From Janthinobacterium psychrotolerans (lineage in GTDB: Bacteria; Pseudomonadota; Gammaproteobacteria; Burkholderiales; Burkholderiaceae_D): DNA of 64,000 nucleotides. The position numbers and the translations under genes are program-made. This document shows positions 39,379-47,539 of this stretch, in pieces. The stretch spans positions 186,001 to 250,000 of the forward strand of contig NZ_LOCQ01000056.1 in assembly GCF_001677885.1 (NCBI RefSeq). The letters are read 5' to 3'. The first letter of the stretch is position 1. Every line of letters begins with the position of its first letter. Under the pieces are notes generated by a model, which was not told the DNA's origin, ran no database searches, and saw only the letters and a list, made by a program, of their open reading frames with translations.

Positions 39379-39423
39379 CACGAACCGGTTCGTCGCACCA
39401 ACCATCACCATCAGGAGTCATTC

Positions 39424-40239
39424 ATGCAGCAAGCAAGCCACCGCGTCGCCATTGTCACCGGCGCCTCTTCCGGCATCGGCCAGGCCACCGCCCGGCATCT
39501 GGCCAGGGTCGGCTATCAGGTGTTCGGCACCAGCCGCCGCCCCGCCGGCAACGGAGGCCAGCCCTTCGAGATGCTGGCGCTCAACGTCACCAGCGACGAC
39601 TCGGTCGAGGCGCTGGTCAGGGAAGTGATGCGACGCGCCGGCCGCATCGACCTGCTGGTCAATAACGCCGGCTTCGGCGTGGCGCCGGCCGCCGCCGAGG
39701 AAAGCTCGCTGGACCAGGCGCGCGCCATCTTCGACACCAATTTTTTCGGCCTGGTGCGCATGACGCGTGCGGTGGCGCCGCACATGCGTGCGCAAGGCAG
39801 CGGCCATATCATCAATATCGGCTCGGTGCTGGGCTTTTTGCCGATGCCTTACATGGCCCTGTATTCGGCCAGCAAACACGCGGTGGCCGGCTATTCGGAA
39901 GCGCTCGACCATGAACTGCGCACGATGGGCGTGCGCGTGTCGGTGGTGGAACCCGCCTATATCAATACGCCGTTCGACGCCAACCTGATGGCGCCCGACG
40001 CGCCGCTGGCGGCCTACCGGGCCATCTGCGAAAAGGTCGAACAGCGTGTCAGGCAGGTGCTGGTCGGCGCCGATGGCCCCGAGGTGGTGGCCGAGATCAT
40101 CGTCAAGGCGGCTGGCGCGCGCAAGCACCAGCTGCGCTACGCGCCGGGCCTGGCCAAGCGCATGCGGCTGCTGCGCCGCTATGCGCCGGCCAGCGTGCTC
40201 GACGCGGGTGTGCGCAAAGACCTGCGGCTGGAGGGCTGA
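39424..40239 (+). CDS. Short-chain dehydrogenase/reductase
   Basis: 271-residue classical SDR that uses NAD(P)H. The cofactor motif is TGASSGIGQATA (residues about 13-24), followed by NNAGFG and the Ser-Tyr-Lys triad (IGSVLG, then YSASKHAVAGYSEAL). The Arg residues after the glycine motif (TSRRPAG) suggest an NADPH preference. Substrate unknown. A strong ribosome-binding site (AGGAG) precedes the ATG. It is the first gene of a pair with a quinone-oxidoreductase-like gene 2 bp later and is divergent from the HxlR regulator, which suggests a response to an electrophile or quinone (inference). Confidence 0.93.
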   Translation: MQQASHRVAIVTGASSGIGQATARHLARVGYQVFGTSRRPAGNGGQPFEMLALNVTSDDSVEALVREVMRRAGRIDLLVNNAGFGVAPAAAEESSLDQARAIFDTNFFGLVRMTRAVAPHMRAQGSGHIINIGSVLGFLPMPYMALYSASKHAVAGYSEALDHELRTMGVRVSVVEPAYINTPFDANLMAPDAPLAAYRAICEKVEQRVRQVLVGADGPEVVAEIIVKAAGARKHQLRYAPGLAKRMRLLRRYAPASVLDAGVRKDLRLEG

Positions 40240-40241
40240 AC

Positions 40242-41246
40242 ATGCAAGCCTATCTGCTCGAAGCCTATGGCAAACAACAGCAACTGCGCCTGGCCCGGGT
40301 GGCCGAACCGGTGCTGGCCGACGACGAGGTGCTGGTGCAGGTGCATGCGGCCGGCGTCAACCTGCTCGACGCGAAAATCAGGAATGGCGAATTCAAGCTG
40401 ATCCTGCCCTACAAGGTGCCGCTGGTGCTGGGCCACGATGTGGCCGGCACGGTGCTGCAGGTGGGCGCGACGGTCACCGGCTTCGCAGTCGGCGACGAGG
40501 TCTATGCGCGCCCCGGCGACATGCGCATCGGCGCGTTTGCCGAGCGCATCGCCGTCAAACAGGATGCGCTGGCCAGCAAGCCTGCGACCCTGACGATGGA
40601 ACAGGCGGCGTCCCTGCCGCTGGTGGGCCTGACGGCCTGGCAGGCGCTGGTCGGCCTTGCCAGGCTGCGGCCAGGGCAAAAAGTGTTTATCCAGGCCGGT
40701 TCCGGCGGCGTGGGCAGCTTTGCCATCCAGCTGGCCAAGCACCTCGGTGCGTTTGTCGCCACCAGCACCAGCGCCGCCAACGCGGCCTGGGTCAAGGAAC
40801 TGGGCGCCGACCTGGTGATCGACTACAAAAAAGACGATATCGCCGCCGTGCTGCGCGACTACGACGTGGTGCTGCACAGCCAGGACAGCGCGACCTTGCG
40901 CAAGTCGCTGGGCGTGCTCAAGCCGGGCGGGCGCCTGATCTCGATTTCCGGCCCGCCCGATCCGGCCTTTGCGCACAAGCTCGGTGCGCCATGGCTGGTG
41001 AAACTGGTGGTGCGGCTGCTGAGCGCCGGCGTGCGCCGCCAGGCGCGCCGGCGCCAGGTTGATTATGACTTCCTGTTCATGCGCGCCGACGGCGCTCAGC
41101 TGCGCCAGATCGCCGAACTGGTCGACGCGGGTGCGATCCGGCCGGTGATCGACCGCGTGTTCCCGTTCGAGCTAACGCCGCAGGCGCTGGCCCATGTCGA
41201 GAGCGGCCGCGCCAAAGGCAAGGTGGTGATCGCCATGCAAAACTGA
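40242..41246 (+). CDS. Zinc-independent NADP-dependent alcohol dehydrogenase / quinone oxidoreductase
   Basis: 334-residue medium-chain dehydrogenase of the quinone-oxidoreductase group. GroES-like N-terminal domain (LVQVHAAGVNLLDAKIRNGE, GHDVAGTV), then the Rossmann domain with VFIQAGSGGVGSFAIQLAKHLGA. The structural-zinc cysteine lobe and the catalytic-zinc residues are absent, as in QOR-type members. It starts 2 bp after the SDR stop with GGAGG upstream, so both proteins are co-produced, probably under the HxlR regulator. Confidence 0.93.
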   Translation: MQAYLLEAYGKQQQLRLARVAEPVLADDEVLVQVHAAGVNLLDAKIRNGEFKLILPYKVPLVLGHDVAGTVLQVGATVTGFAVGDEVYARPGDMRIGAFAERIAVKQDALASKPATLTMEQAASLPLVGLTAWQALVGLARLRPGQKVFIQAGSGGVGSFAIQLAKHLGAFVATSTSAANAAWVKELGADLVIDYKKDDIAAVLRDYDVVLHSQDSATLRKSLGVLKPGGRLISISGPPDPAFAHKLGAPWLVKLVVRLLSAGVRRQARRRQVDYDFLFMRADGAQLRQIAELVDAGAIRPVIDRVFPFELTPQALAHVESGRAKGKVVIAMQN

Positions 41247-41253
41247 GTTTTTC

Positions 41254-41283
41254 AGGAGCGATGCGAAAAACAGCGCTCCTTTG
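41254..41283 (+). terminator. Probable terminator of the SDR-quinone oxidoreductase operon
   Basis: AGGAGCG and CGCTCCT form a 7-bp stem with a 13-base loop, ending in TTTG. It begins 7 bp after the stop codon. The T-run is short, so efficiency is doubtful, but it separates this operon from the stressosome cluster. Confidence 0.5.
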
Positions 41284-41327
41284 CTGCAATGTACACAATA
41301 GAACCTCAAAAACCGGCTGGCGCGGCC

Positions 41328-41333
41328 TATAAT
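41328..41333 (+). promoter_or_regulatory. Possible -10 element upstream of the stressosome cluster
   Basis: TATAAT, a perfect -10 consensus and rare in DNA this GC-rich, lies 90 bp upstream of the RsbR-like start codon. No good -35 match is visible 17 bp further up, so either an activator is needed or the match is fortuitous. Confidence 0.4.
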
Positions 41334-41423
41334 CCGATTGCGCCTGATTGTGTCCCGGCGCCGCCATGCAAGGCGGCGTTGACGGGACAAACGGCATACC
41401 CAACATGACAGCCAAGGACAAGC

Positions 41424-42302
41424 ATGAACACAGTAAGCGGCACTGGCCAGGCCAGGCAACTGGCCGGCATGATCAGCCAACACCATACCCAATTGCTGGA
41501 AGGCTGGATGGCCGACCTGATCGGCAGGCTGATGCGCCGTGACAAGATCGCTGAAAACGAACTGCGCCAGCAGGCGGCGCAATTTCTGCCCTCGCTGGCC
41601 GGCGCACTGGAAAGCAGCGACTCGTTCGACATCGAAGCGCGCGCCTGGGATGATACGCGCCAGTTGCTGACCGAAATTTCGCAGTCGCGCGTGCGCCAGG
41701 GCTATTCGCCGATCGACACCGCCAGCTTTATCTTCTCGCTCAAGGAACCGCTGTTCGGCTACCTGCGCACGGCGCTGGACGACACGCCGCAGCAGCTGAG
41801 CGAGGCCATTGTCGGCACCAGCATCCTGTTCGACAAGCTGGGCCTGCTGACCATCGAAATCTATCAAAAAGCGCGCGAGCAGGTCATCATGCGCCAGCAG
41901 CAGGAATTGCTGGAGCTGTCCACGCCGGTGGTGCAACTGTGGAAAAACGTGCTGGCCCTGCCGCTGATCGGCACCCTGGACAGCGCCCGCACCCAGGTGG
42001 TGATGGAAAGCCTGCTGCAGAAAATCGTCGACACCGGCGCCCTGATCGCCATCATCGACATCACCGGCGTGCCCACCGTCGACACCCTGGTCGCCCAGCA
42101 CCTGCTGAAAACCATCGCCGCGGCCCGCCTGATGGGCGCCGACTGCATCATCAGCGGCATCCGTCCGCAGATCGCGCAAACCATCGTGCACCTGGGCGTG
42201 AACCTGGAAGACGTGATCACCAAGGCCACCCTGGCCGACGCCTTCGTGGTGGCCCTGAAGCGCACCGGTTCGACCATCACCTATTCGAAGCAGGCAGACT
42301 GA
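41424..42302 (+). CDS. RsbR-type stressosome protein (STAS domain)
   Basis: 292-residue sensor scaffold of a stressosome. The N-terminal half (1-155) is a helical, globin-like RsbR sensor domain (LLEGWMADLIGRLMRRD onward); the C-terminal half is a STAS domain. Both phosphorylation sites known from B. subtilis RsbRA are present: Thr221 in PTVDTLVAQHLL and Thr253 in IRPQIAQTIVHLGVNL. RsbR forms a large complex with RsbS and holds the kinase RsbT until stress. The start ATG follows AAGGA. First gene of a six-gene run ending at 47538. Confidence 0.92.
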   Translation: MNTVSGTGQARQLAGMISQHHTQLLEGWMADLIGRLMRRDKIAENELRQQAAQFLPSLAGALESSDSFDIEARAWDDTRQLLTEISQSRVRQGYSPIDTASFIFSLKEPLFGYLRTALDDTPQQLSEAIVGTSILFDKLGLLTIEIYQKAREQVIMRQQQELLELSTPVVQLWKNVLALPLIGTLDSARTQVVMESLLQKIVDTGALIAIIDITGVPTVDTLVAQHLLKTIAAARLMGADCIISGIRPQIAQTIVHLGVNLEDVITKATLADAFVVALKRTGSTITYSKQAD

Positions 42303-42309
42303 GACGCCC

Positions 42310-42672
42310 ATGGAAAGAATTCCCATTTTACGCATGGGCCGGCTGCTGCTGGTCACGATCCAGGTGGACATGCATGACCGCCTGGCCATGACCTTGCAGG
42401 ACGACCTGACGGCGCGCATCGTCAAGGACCGCGCCACGGGCGTGCTGATCGACATTTCCGCGCTCGACATCGTCGACTCCTTTATCGGCCGCATGATCAG
42501 CAATACGGCCGCGATGGCCAAGATCCTCGACGCGCGCACGGTGGTGGTCGGCATGCAGCCGGCCGTCGCCATCACGCTGGTCGAACTGGGCCTGACGCTC
42601 GAAGGCGTGAGCACGGCGCTGAACGTGGAACTGGGCATCAAGCTGCTGGAACGGGGCAGCCTGTGGGATTGA
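42310..42672 (+). CDS. RsbS-type stressosome protein (STAS domain)
   Basis: 120-residue single STAS domain, the core scaffold of the stressosome. It aligns along its length with B. subtilis RsbS: IPILRMGRLLLVTIQ, LQDDLTARI, then ALDIVDSFIGRMI, which holds the phosphorylatable Ser57 (equivalent of RsbS Ser59), and GMQPAVAITLVELG. Phosphorylation by the RsbT-like kinase next door is expected to release that kinase. It starts 7 bp after the RsbR-like stop. Confidence 0.92.
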   Translation: MERIPILRMGRLLLVTIQVDMHDRLAMTLQDDLTARIVKDRATGVLIDISALDIVDSFIGRMISNTAAMAKILDARTVVVGMQPAVAITLVELGLTLEGVSTALNVELGIKLLERGSLWD

Positions 42673-42706
42673 GGGCGCGTGAGCGCGCAACCATTGCGAG
42701 TGCGCA

Positions 42707-43120
42707 ATGAGCGGTCCCGGCGAAGCGCAGGTGCTGCCCCTGCACACGGATGAAGACGTGGTGCGGCTGCGCAAGCAGGTCCGTGAAAGCATGATCGCCA
42801 TGCGCTTCGGGCTGGTCGAGCAGACCAAGTACATCACGGCGGCCAGCGAACTGGCGCGCAATGTGCTGCGCTATGGCGGCGGCGGCGAGGGCCGCATCGA
42901 TTATCTGCGCGACGGCAGCCGCCAGGGCCTGGAACTGAGTTTCAGCGACCAGGGCCCCGGCATCGCCGACATTGCCCTGGCGCTGTCGGACGGCTATACC
43001 AGTGGCGGCGGACTGGGACTGGGTCTGGGCGGCGCCAAGCGCCTGTCCGATGAATTCCGGATCGACACCACCCCCGGTGCCGGCACCACCGTCACGATCG
43101 TGAAATGGAAGCTGTTTTGA
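42707..43120 (+). CDS. RsbT-type switch kinase (HATPase)
   Basis: 137-residue serine/threonine kinase of the GHKL fold. N-box SELARNVLRYGG (Glu48, Asn52), the metal/ATP loop FSDQGPGIAD (Asp81) and the glycine-rich lid TSGGGLGLGLGGAKRLSDEF all match RsbT. It should phosphorylate RsbS and RsbR, then move to an output partner. In Bacillus that partner is RsbU; no RsbU and no sigma-B locus are present here, so the downstream fused proteins are the likely partners. It overlaps the next gene by 16 bp. Confidence 0.92.
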   Translation: MSGPGEAQVLPLHTDEDVVRLRKQVRESMIAMRFGLVEQTKYITAASELARNVLRYGGGGEGRIDYLRDGSRQGLELSFSDQGPGIADIALALSDGYTSGGGLGLGLGGAKRLSDEFRIDTTPGAGTTVTIVKWKLF

Positions 43121-44202
43121 ACCTCGCCGTATCTTCGCCTGAGCTCTCGCCTGAGGCCTTCAGGCAGCAACGCTTCCCTGTCGGAGAACCGAGCGAAATC
43201 GCGGCCGCGCGCCGCGCCGGCAACATGCTGGCGCGGCGCATCGGTTTTGACGATGTGCGCACCGGCCAGCTGGCCATCGTCATCAGCGAAGCGGCCACCA
43301 ATATCGTCAAGCACGCAGGCCACGGCGAGCTCCTGCTGCGCAAGGTCACGCGCGGCGCCATCCACGGCATCGAGGTGCTGGCCATCGACAAGGGGCCGGG
43401 CATGCGCAACGTGGCCCAGTACCTGCAGGACGGCCATTCCACGGCCGGCACCTATGGCGTGGGCCTGGGCGCGATCGGCCGGCTGAGCCAGGAGTTCGAC
43501 CTGTATTCGCTGCCGGGCATGGGGACGGTGCTGATGATGGTGGTATGGGGCGCGACGGCCAACGCCGAAGTCCCCGCCGATCCCGGCTGGCAGGTTGGCG
43601 CCGTCTGCCTGCCTCTGGCGTCCGAGGAAGTGAGCGGCGACGCCTGGAATGTGGTCTTCGAAGGCCATGAAATGAGCCTGATGATGGCCGATGGCCTGGG
43701 CCATGGCCCACATGCGGCCGAAGCGTCCGAGACCGCCAGCGCGCTGCTCGAGACCTGTGCTCCCGGCCTGGCGCCGCTGCCCGGCAGCTTTCTGAAACTG
43801 GCGCATGCCGCGCTGGCCGGCACGCGCGGCGCGGCGATGGCGCTGGCCCATGTCGACCGCGAACGGCGCGAACTGCGCTTTGCCGGCGTGGGCAATATCG
43901 CCGCCTGTGCGTTCGAAGACGGACGCTGCCGCCACCTGCTGTCGCATAACGGCATTGTCGGCAGCAATCTGCGCAAGGTGCAGGAATTCCAGCATCCGTG
44001 GCAAAGCGGCAGCTTGCTGGTGATGCACTCGGACGGCCTGCACACACGCTGGGATCTGGACCAGTACCCCGGCCTGTCGCGCTGCCACCCGGCCCTGATC
44101 GCCGCCGTGCTGTACCGCGATTTTTCGCGCGGGCGCGACGACGTCGGCGTGGTGGTGCTGCGCGAGCACCAGGCCGGCGAGGCACCGGCGGAGGCGGCAT
44201 GA
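43105..44202 (+). CDS. Fused RsbT-like ATPase and RsbX/SpoIIE-type phosphatase
   Basis: 365-residue two-domain protein. Residues about 25-150 are an RsbT/RsbW-like ATPase (SEAATNIVKHAG with Asn66, DKGPGM, and the STAGTYGVGLGAIGRL lid). Residues about 160-355 are a PP2C-type phosphatase of the RsbX class with metal aspartates in VSGDAWN (Asp179), MMADGLGHG (Asp196), MHSDGLHTRWD and GRDDVGVVVL. RsbX resets the stressosome by dephosphorylating RsbR and RsbS. The fusion puts an RsbT-like domain and the reset phosphatase on one chain. Its stop overlaps the next start (ATGA). Confidence 0.9.
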   Translation: MEAVLNLAVSSPELSPEAFRQQRFPVGEPSEIAAARRAGNMLARRIGFDDVRTGQLAIVISEAATNIVKHAGHGELLLRKVTRGAIHGIEVLAIDKGPGMRNVAQYLQDGHSTAGTYGVGLGAIGRLSQEFDLYSLPGMGTVLMMVVWGATANAEVPADPGWQVGAVCLPLASEEVSGDAWNVVFEGHEMSLMMADGLGHGPHAAEASETASALLETCAPGLAPLPGSFLKLAHAALAGTRGAAMALAHVDRERRELRFAGVGNIAACAFEDGRCRHLLSHNGIVGSNLRKVQEFQHPWQSGSLLVMHSDGLHTRWDLDQYPGLSRCHPALIAAVLYRDFSRGRDDVGVVVLREHQAGEAPAEAA

Positions 44203-46022
44203 GCCAGCGCATCCTGACGGCGGTGATCGGCAATGAACTCGACGTGGTCGGCGCGCGCCAGCGTGCGCGCCAGATCGCCGCCCTGTGCGGCTTCGGCGTG
44301 CAGGACCAGGTACGCATCGCCACGGCGGTATCGGAACTGGCGCGTAACGTGTACAACTACGCCGGCAGCGGCAAGATTCATTTCGCCATCGACGGCAGCA
44401 CGGCGCCGCAGGTGTTCTCGATCCGCATCGAAGACCGTGGCCCCGGCATCGCCCAGCTCGATCGCATCCTGGCCGGCCAGTACCAGTCGCAGACCGGCAT
44501 GGGCCTGGGCATCCTCGGCGCGCGCCGCCTGATGGACCGGTTCGAGATCCACAGCGTGCCGGGCAAGGGCACCGAGATCACGCTGCAAAAGCTGTTCCCG
44601 CGCGAGGCGCCGCTGCTCACCGGGCCGAGAATCGGCGCGCTCTCGGGCAGCCTGCAGGCGCTGCCGTCCGATATCACCCTGGCCGAAGTGCAACAGCAGA
44701 ACCACGAGCTGCTGGCGACGTTGGCCGAACTGAAAACGCGCCAGGACGAACTGCTGCAGCTCACGCGCGAGCTGGAAGACACCAACCGCGGCGTGGTGGC
44801 GCTGTATGCGGAACTCGACGAAAAGGCCGACCACCTGCGCCGTGCCGACCAGATGAAGTCGCGCTTCCTGTCCAACATGAGCCATGAATTTCGCACGCCA
44901 TTGAGCTCGATTCGCGCGCTGTCCAAGCTGCTGATCGACCGCGTCGATGGCGAGCTGTCGGTGGAACAGGAAAAGCAGGTGATGTTCATCCTGCAAAGCG
45001 CGGTCGGCCTGAACGACCTGGTCAACGACCTGCTGGATCTGGCGAAGATCGAAGCGGGCAAGGTCGACGTCCACGCCAGCACCTTCAACGTGGCCGACCT
45101 GTTCAGCGCGCTGCGCGGCATGCTGCGCCCGCTGCTGGTGTCCGAATCGCTGAGCCTGACCTTCATCGACCCCGATCCGGCGCTGGAGATGCACAGCGAC
45201 GAAGGCAAGCTGTCGCAAATTCTGCGCAATTTCATCTCGAACGCGCTCAAGTTCACCGAAGCGGGCGCCATCGTTGTCAGCGCCACGCCGCTGCCGGCGC
45301 AAGGCGCGATCCGCTTTGCCGTCGCCGACACGGGCCTGGGTATCAGCGCCGAAGACCAGCAGCTCATCTTCGAGGAATTCAGCCAGGTGGAAAACCATTT
45401 GCAGCGCAGGGTCAAGGGCACCGGCCTGGGCCTGCCGCTGTGCCGCAACCTGGCGACCCTGCTCGGCGGCAAGGTGGCGGTGGAAAGCACGCCCGGCACC
45501 GGCTCGGTGTTTTCCGTCACCCTGCCCGTACGCCATGACGCGCGCGCCAGCGACGACCCGATACCAGCGCCGTCAGGCCAAGCCGGCAGCGACGATCGCA
45601 TCGCCGTGCTGGTGGTGGAAGACAACGCATCGATACGCCTGCTGTACCAGAAATTTTTGGCCGATACCGAGTTTCGCCCGGTCTTCGCGCGCAGCGTGCA
45701 CGAGGCCGTCGAGCTGTGGGAGCAGGAACGCCCCGCCGCCGTGCTGCTCGATATCTTGTTGCACGGCGAAAACTCCTGGCACTGGCTGGCCGAGCTGAAA
45801 AACGATCCGCTGCGCCGCCACGTACCTGTCATTATCGCCACCGAAGTCGAAGACCAGCGCAAGGGACTGGCCCTGGGCGCCGACGCCTATTACATCAAGC
45901 CGCTGCTGCGGCCGCAACTGCTGGCCGGCCTGCGTGGCCTGATACCGCAGGATGGCCGCACAACAATACAAGAATCACAGCAGGCCCTGTCGCGCCGCAT
46001 GGCAACTCAACCCGGGAACTAG
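44199..46022 (+). CDS. Hybrid histidine kinase with N-terminal RsbT-like ATPase domain
   Basis: 607 residues, no membrane helix. Residues 1-135 are a complete RsbT-like GHKL domain (SELARNVYNYAG with Asn50, EDRGPGIAQL, and a TGMGLGILGARRLMDRFEI lid). A coiled-coil linker follows (about 160-215). The HisKA domain has His229 in FLSNMSHEFRTPLSSIR, then an ATPase domain (NFISNALKFTEAG, GTGLGLPL). A C-terminal receiver has its Asp in AVLLDILLHGENSW and Lys in YYIKPLL. The open frame upstream is a shadow; the start overlaps the previous stop. It is the likely coupling point between stressosome and phosphorelay. Confidence 0.92.
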   Translation: MSQRILTAVIGNELDVVGARQRARQIAALCGFGVQDQVRIATAVSELARNVYNYAGSGKIHFAIDGSTAPQVFSIRIEDRGPGIAQLDRILAGQYQSQTGMGLGILGARRLMDRFEIHSVPGKGTEITLQKLFPREAPLLTGPRIGALSGSLQALPSDITLAEVQQQNHELLATLAELKTRQDELLQLTRELEDTNRGVVALYAELDEKADHLRRADQMKSRFLSNMSHEFRTPLSSIRALSKLLIDRVDGELSVEQEKQVMFILQSAVGLNDLVNDLLDLAKIEAGKVDVHASTFNVADLFSALRGMLRPLLVSESLSLTFIDPDPALEMHSDEGKLSQILRNFISNALKFTEAGAIVVSATPLPAQGAIRFAVADTGLGISAEDQQLIFEEFSQVENHLQRRVKGTGLGLPLCRNLATLLGGKVAVESTPGTGSVFSVTLPVRHDARASDDPIPAPSGQAGSDDRIAVLVVEDNASIRLLYQKFLADTEFRPVFARSVHEAVELWEQERPAAVLLDILLHGENSWHWLAELKNDPLRRHVPVIIATEVEDQRKGLALGADAYYIKPLLRPQLLAGLRGLIPQDGRTTIQESQQALSRRMATQPGN

Positions 46023-46023
46023 C

Positions 46024-47538
46024 ATGGCTCCGTACAATCATGGCGACGCACTGATATTGAATGTCGATGACAGTGACGGCGCGCGCTACGCCAAGTCGCG
46101 CATCCTGACGCGCGCCGGCTTCAATGTGATCGAAGCGTCCAATGGCGGCGATGCGCTGGTCCGCGCGCGCAATGACCGGCCGGCCCTGATCCTGCTTGAC
46201 GTCAAGCTGCCCGACATCAATGGCCTGGAAGTGTGCCGCCGGCTGAAAGGCAACCCCGAGACCAATACCATCCTGGTGCTGCAGACCTCGGCCTCGTTTA
46301 TCGGCACGGCCGACAAGATCCGCGCCCTCGATGGCGGCGCCGACAACTACCTGGTCGAGCCGATCGAGCCCGATGAACTGATCGCCAACGTCAACGCCCT
46401 GCTGCGCCTGGGCCGGGTCGAGCGCGAGCTGCGCGAAGTGGACCGGCGCAAGGATGAATTCCTGGCCACCCTGGCGCACGAGCTGCGCAACCCGCTCGGG
46501 CCGATCCGCACGGCGCTGGCGCTGCTGCGCAAGCTCGATCCGGTAGTGCCGGCGATGCAGGAAAACGCCCGTGCCACCATCGGCCGCCACACCGATCACC
46601 TGGTGCGCCTGGTCGACGACCTGCTCGACGTATCGCGTATTTCGCAGGGCAAGATCTCGCTGCAGTGGGAGCGGGTCAGCCTGGCCAGCTTCGTGAAAAG
46701 CGCGATCGAGACCAGTTCGCACATCGTCGAAGAGCGCGGCCATGCGCTGGAAGTGGCGCTGCCGCAGGAGGAACTGTGGGTACACGGCGACCCGGTGCGC
46801 CTGTCGCAGATCGTCGCCAACCTGCTGCTCAACGCGGCCAAGTTCACCGCGCCGGGCGGCGCCATCGGCATCAGCGCCGAGCGTTGCGGCGACCAGGTGC
46901 GCATCCGCCTGGCCGACAACGGCATCGGCATCGCCGCCGGCAGCATCGAGGCCATCTTCGGCCTGTTCGAACAGAGCGGCCATGTGCCGGACCGGGTGCA
47001 GGACGGCCTGGGCATCGGCCTGTCGCTGGTGCGCAATCTGGTCGAGCTGCACGGCGGCCAGGTCACCGTGCAAAGCCCCGGCGTGGGCCTGGGCAGCACC
47101 TTTGAAATCATGTTTCCGCTCGATCTGTCGGCGGCGCCACCGGCCGTGGTCCAGGAGGCGCAGCCCGCCAGCATCAGCAAGCGCATCCTGGTGGTCGACG
47201 ACAACGTCGACGCGGCCGACACCCTGGCCGAGCTGCTTGAACTCGACGGCCACGACCTACGCACCGCCTACACCGGCGCGCAGGCGGTCGAACGCACCAT
47301 CGAGTTCAGGCCCGAGATCGTGTTTCTCGATATCGGCCTGCCCGACATCAGCGGCTATGAGGTGGCCGGCAAGCTGCGCCAGCTGCCGATCGCGCAGGAC
47401 TTCGTGCTGATCGCGCTGACCGGCTATGGCCAGGAACACGACCGGCGCGCCGCGCTCGATGCCGGCTTCAACGACCACTTTGCCAAGCCGGTCGATTTCG
47501 GCAAGCTGGCCACCCTGGGGCTGCATGTTGGCAGATAA
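46024..47538 (+). CDS. REC-HisKA-ATPase-REC hybrid kinase
   Basis: 504-residue soluble protein. The N-terminal receiver has phospho-acceptor Asp59 in LILLDVKLPD. The position usually held by the conserved Lys reads YLVEPIEP, so Lys is replaced by Glu112, a variant seen in some REC-HK proteins. HisKA has His152 in FLATLAHELRNPLGPIR, followed by an ATPase domain (NLLLNAAKFTAPGG, DGLGIGLSLVRNL). The C-terminal receiver is canonical (FLDIGLPDISGY, HFAKPVDFG). It starts 1 bp after the upstream kinase stop, so it belongs to the stressosome operon and may be the receiver for that kinase. Confidence 0.92.
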   Translation: MAPYNHGDALILNVDDSDGARYAKSRILTRAGFNVIEASNGGDALVRARNDRPALILLDVKLPDINGLEVCRRLKGNPETNTILVLQTSASFIGTADKIRALDGGADNYLVEPIEPDELIANVNALLRLGRVERELREVDRRKDEFLATLAHELRNPLGPIRTALALLRKLDPVVPAMQENARATIGRHTDHLVRLVDDLLDVSRISQGKISLQWERVSLASFVKSAIETSSHIVEERGHALEVALPQEELWVHGDPVRLSQIVANLLLNAAKFTAPGGAIGISAERCGDQVRIRLADNGIGIAAGSIEAIFGLFEQSGHVPDRVQDGLGIGLSLVRNLVELHGGQVTVQSPGVGLGSTFEIMFPLDLSAAPPAVVQEAQPASISKRILVVDDNVDAADTLAELLELDGHDLRTAYTGAQAVERTIEFRPEIVFLDIGLPDISGYEVAGKLRQLPIAQDFVLIALTGYGQEHDRRAALDAGFNDHFAKPVDFGKLATLGLHVGR

Positions 47539-47539
47539 A

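Noticed and set aside
43452..45536. 694-codon minus-strand frame across the stressosome genes
   Set aside because: It crosses several plus-strand genes with intact motifs and has no domain of its own.
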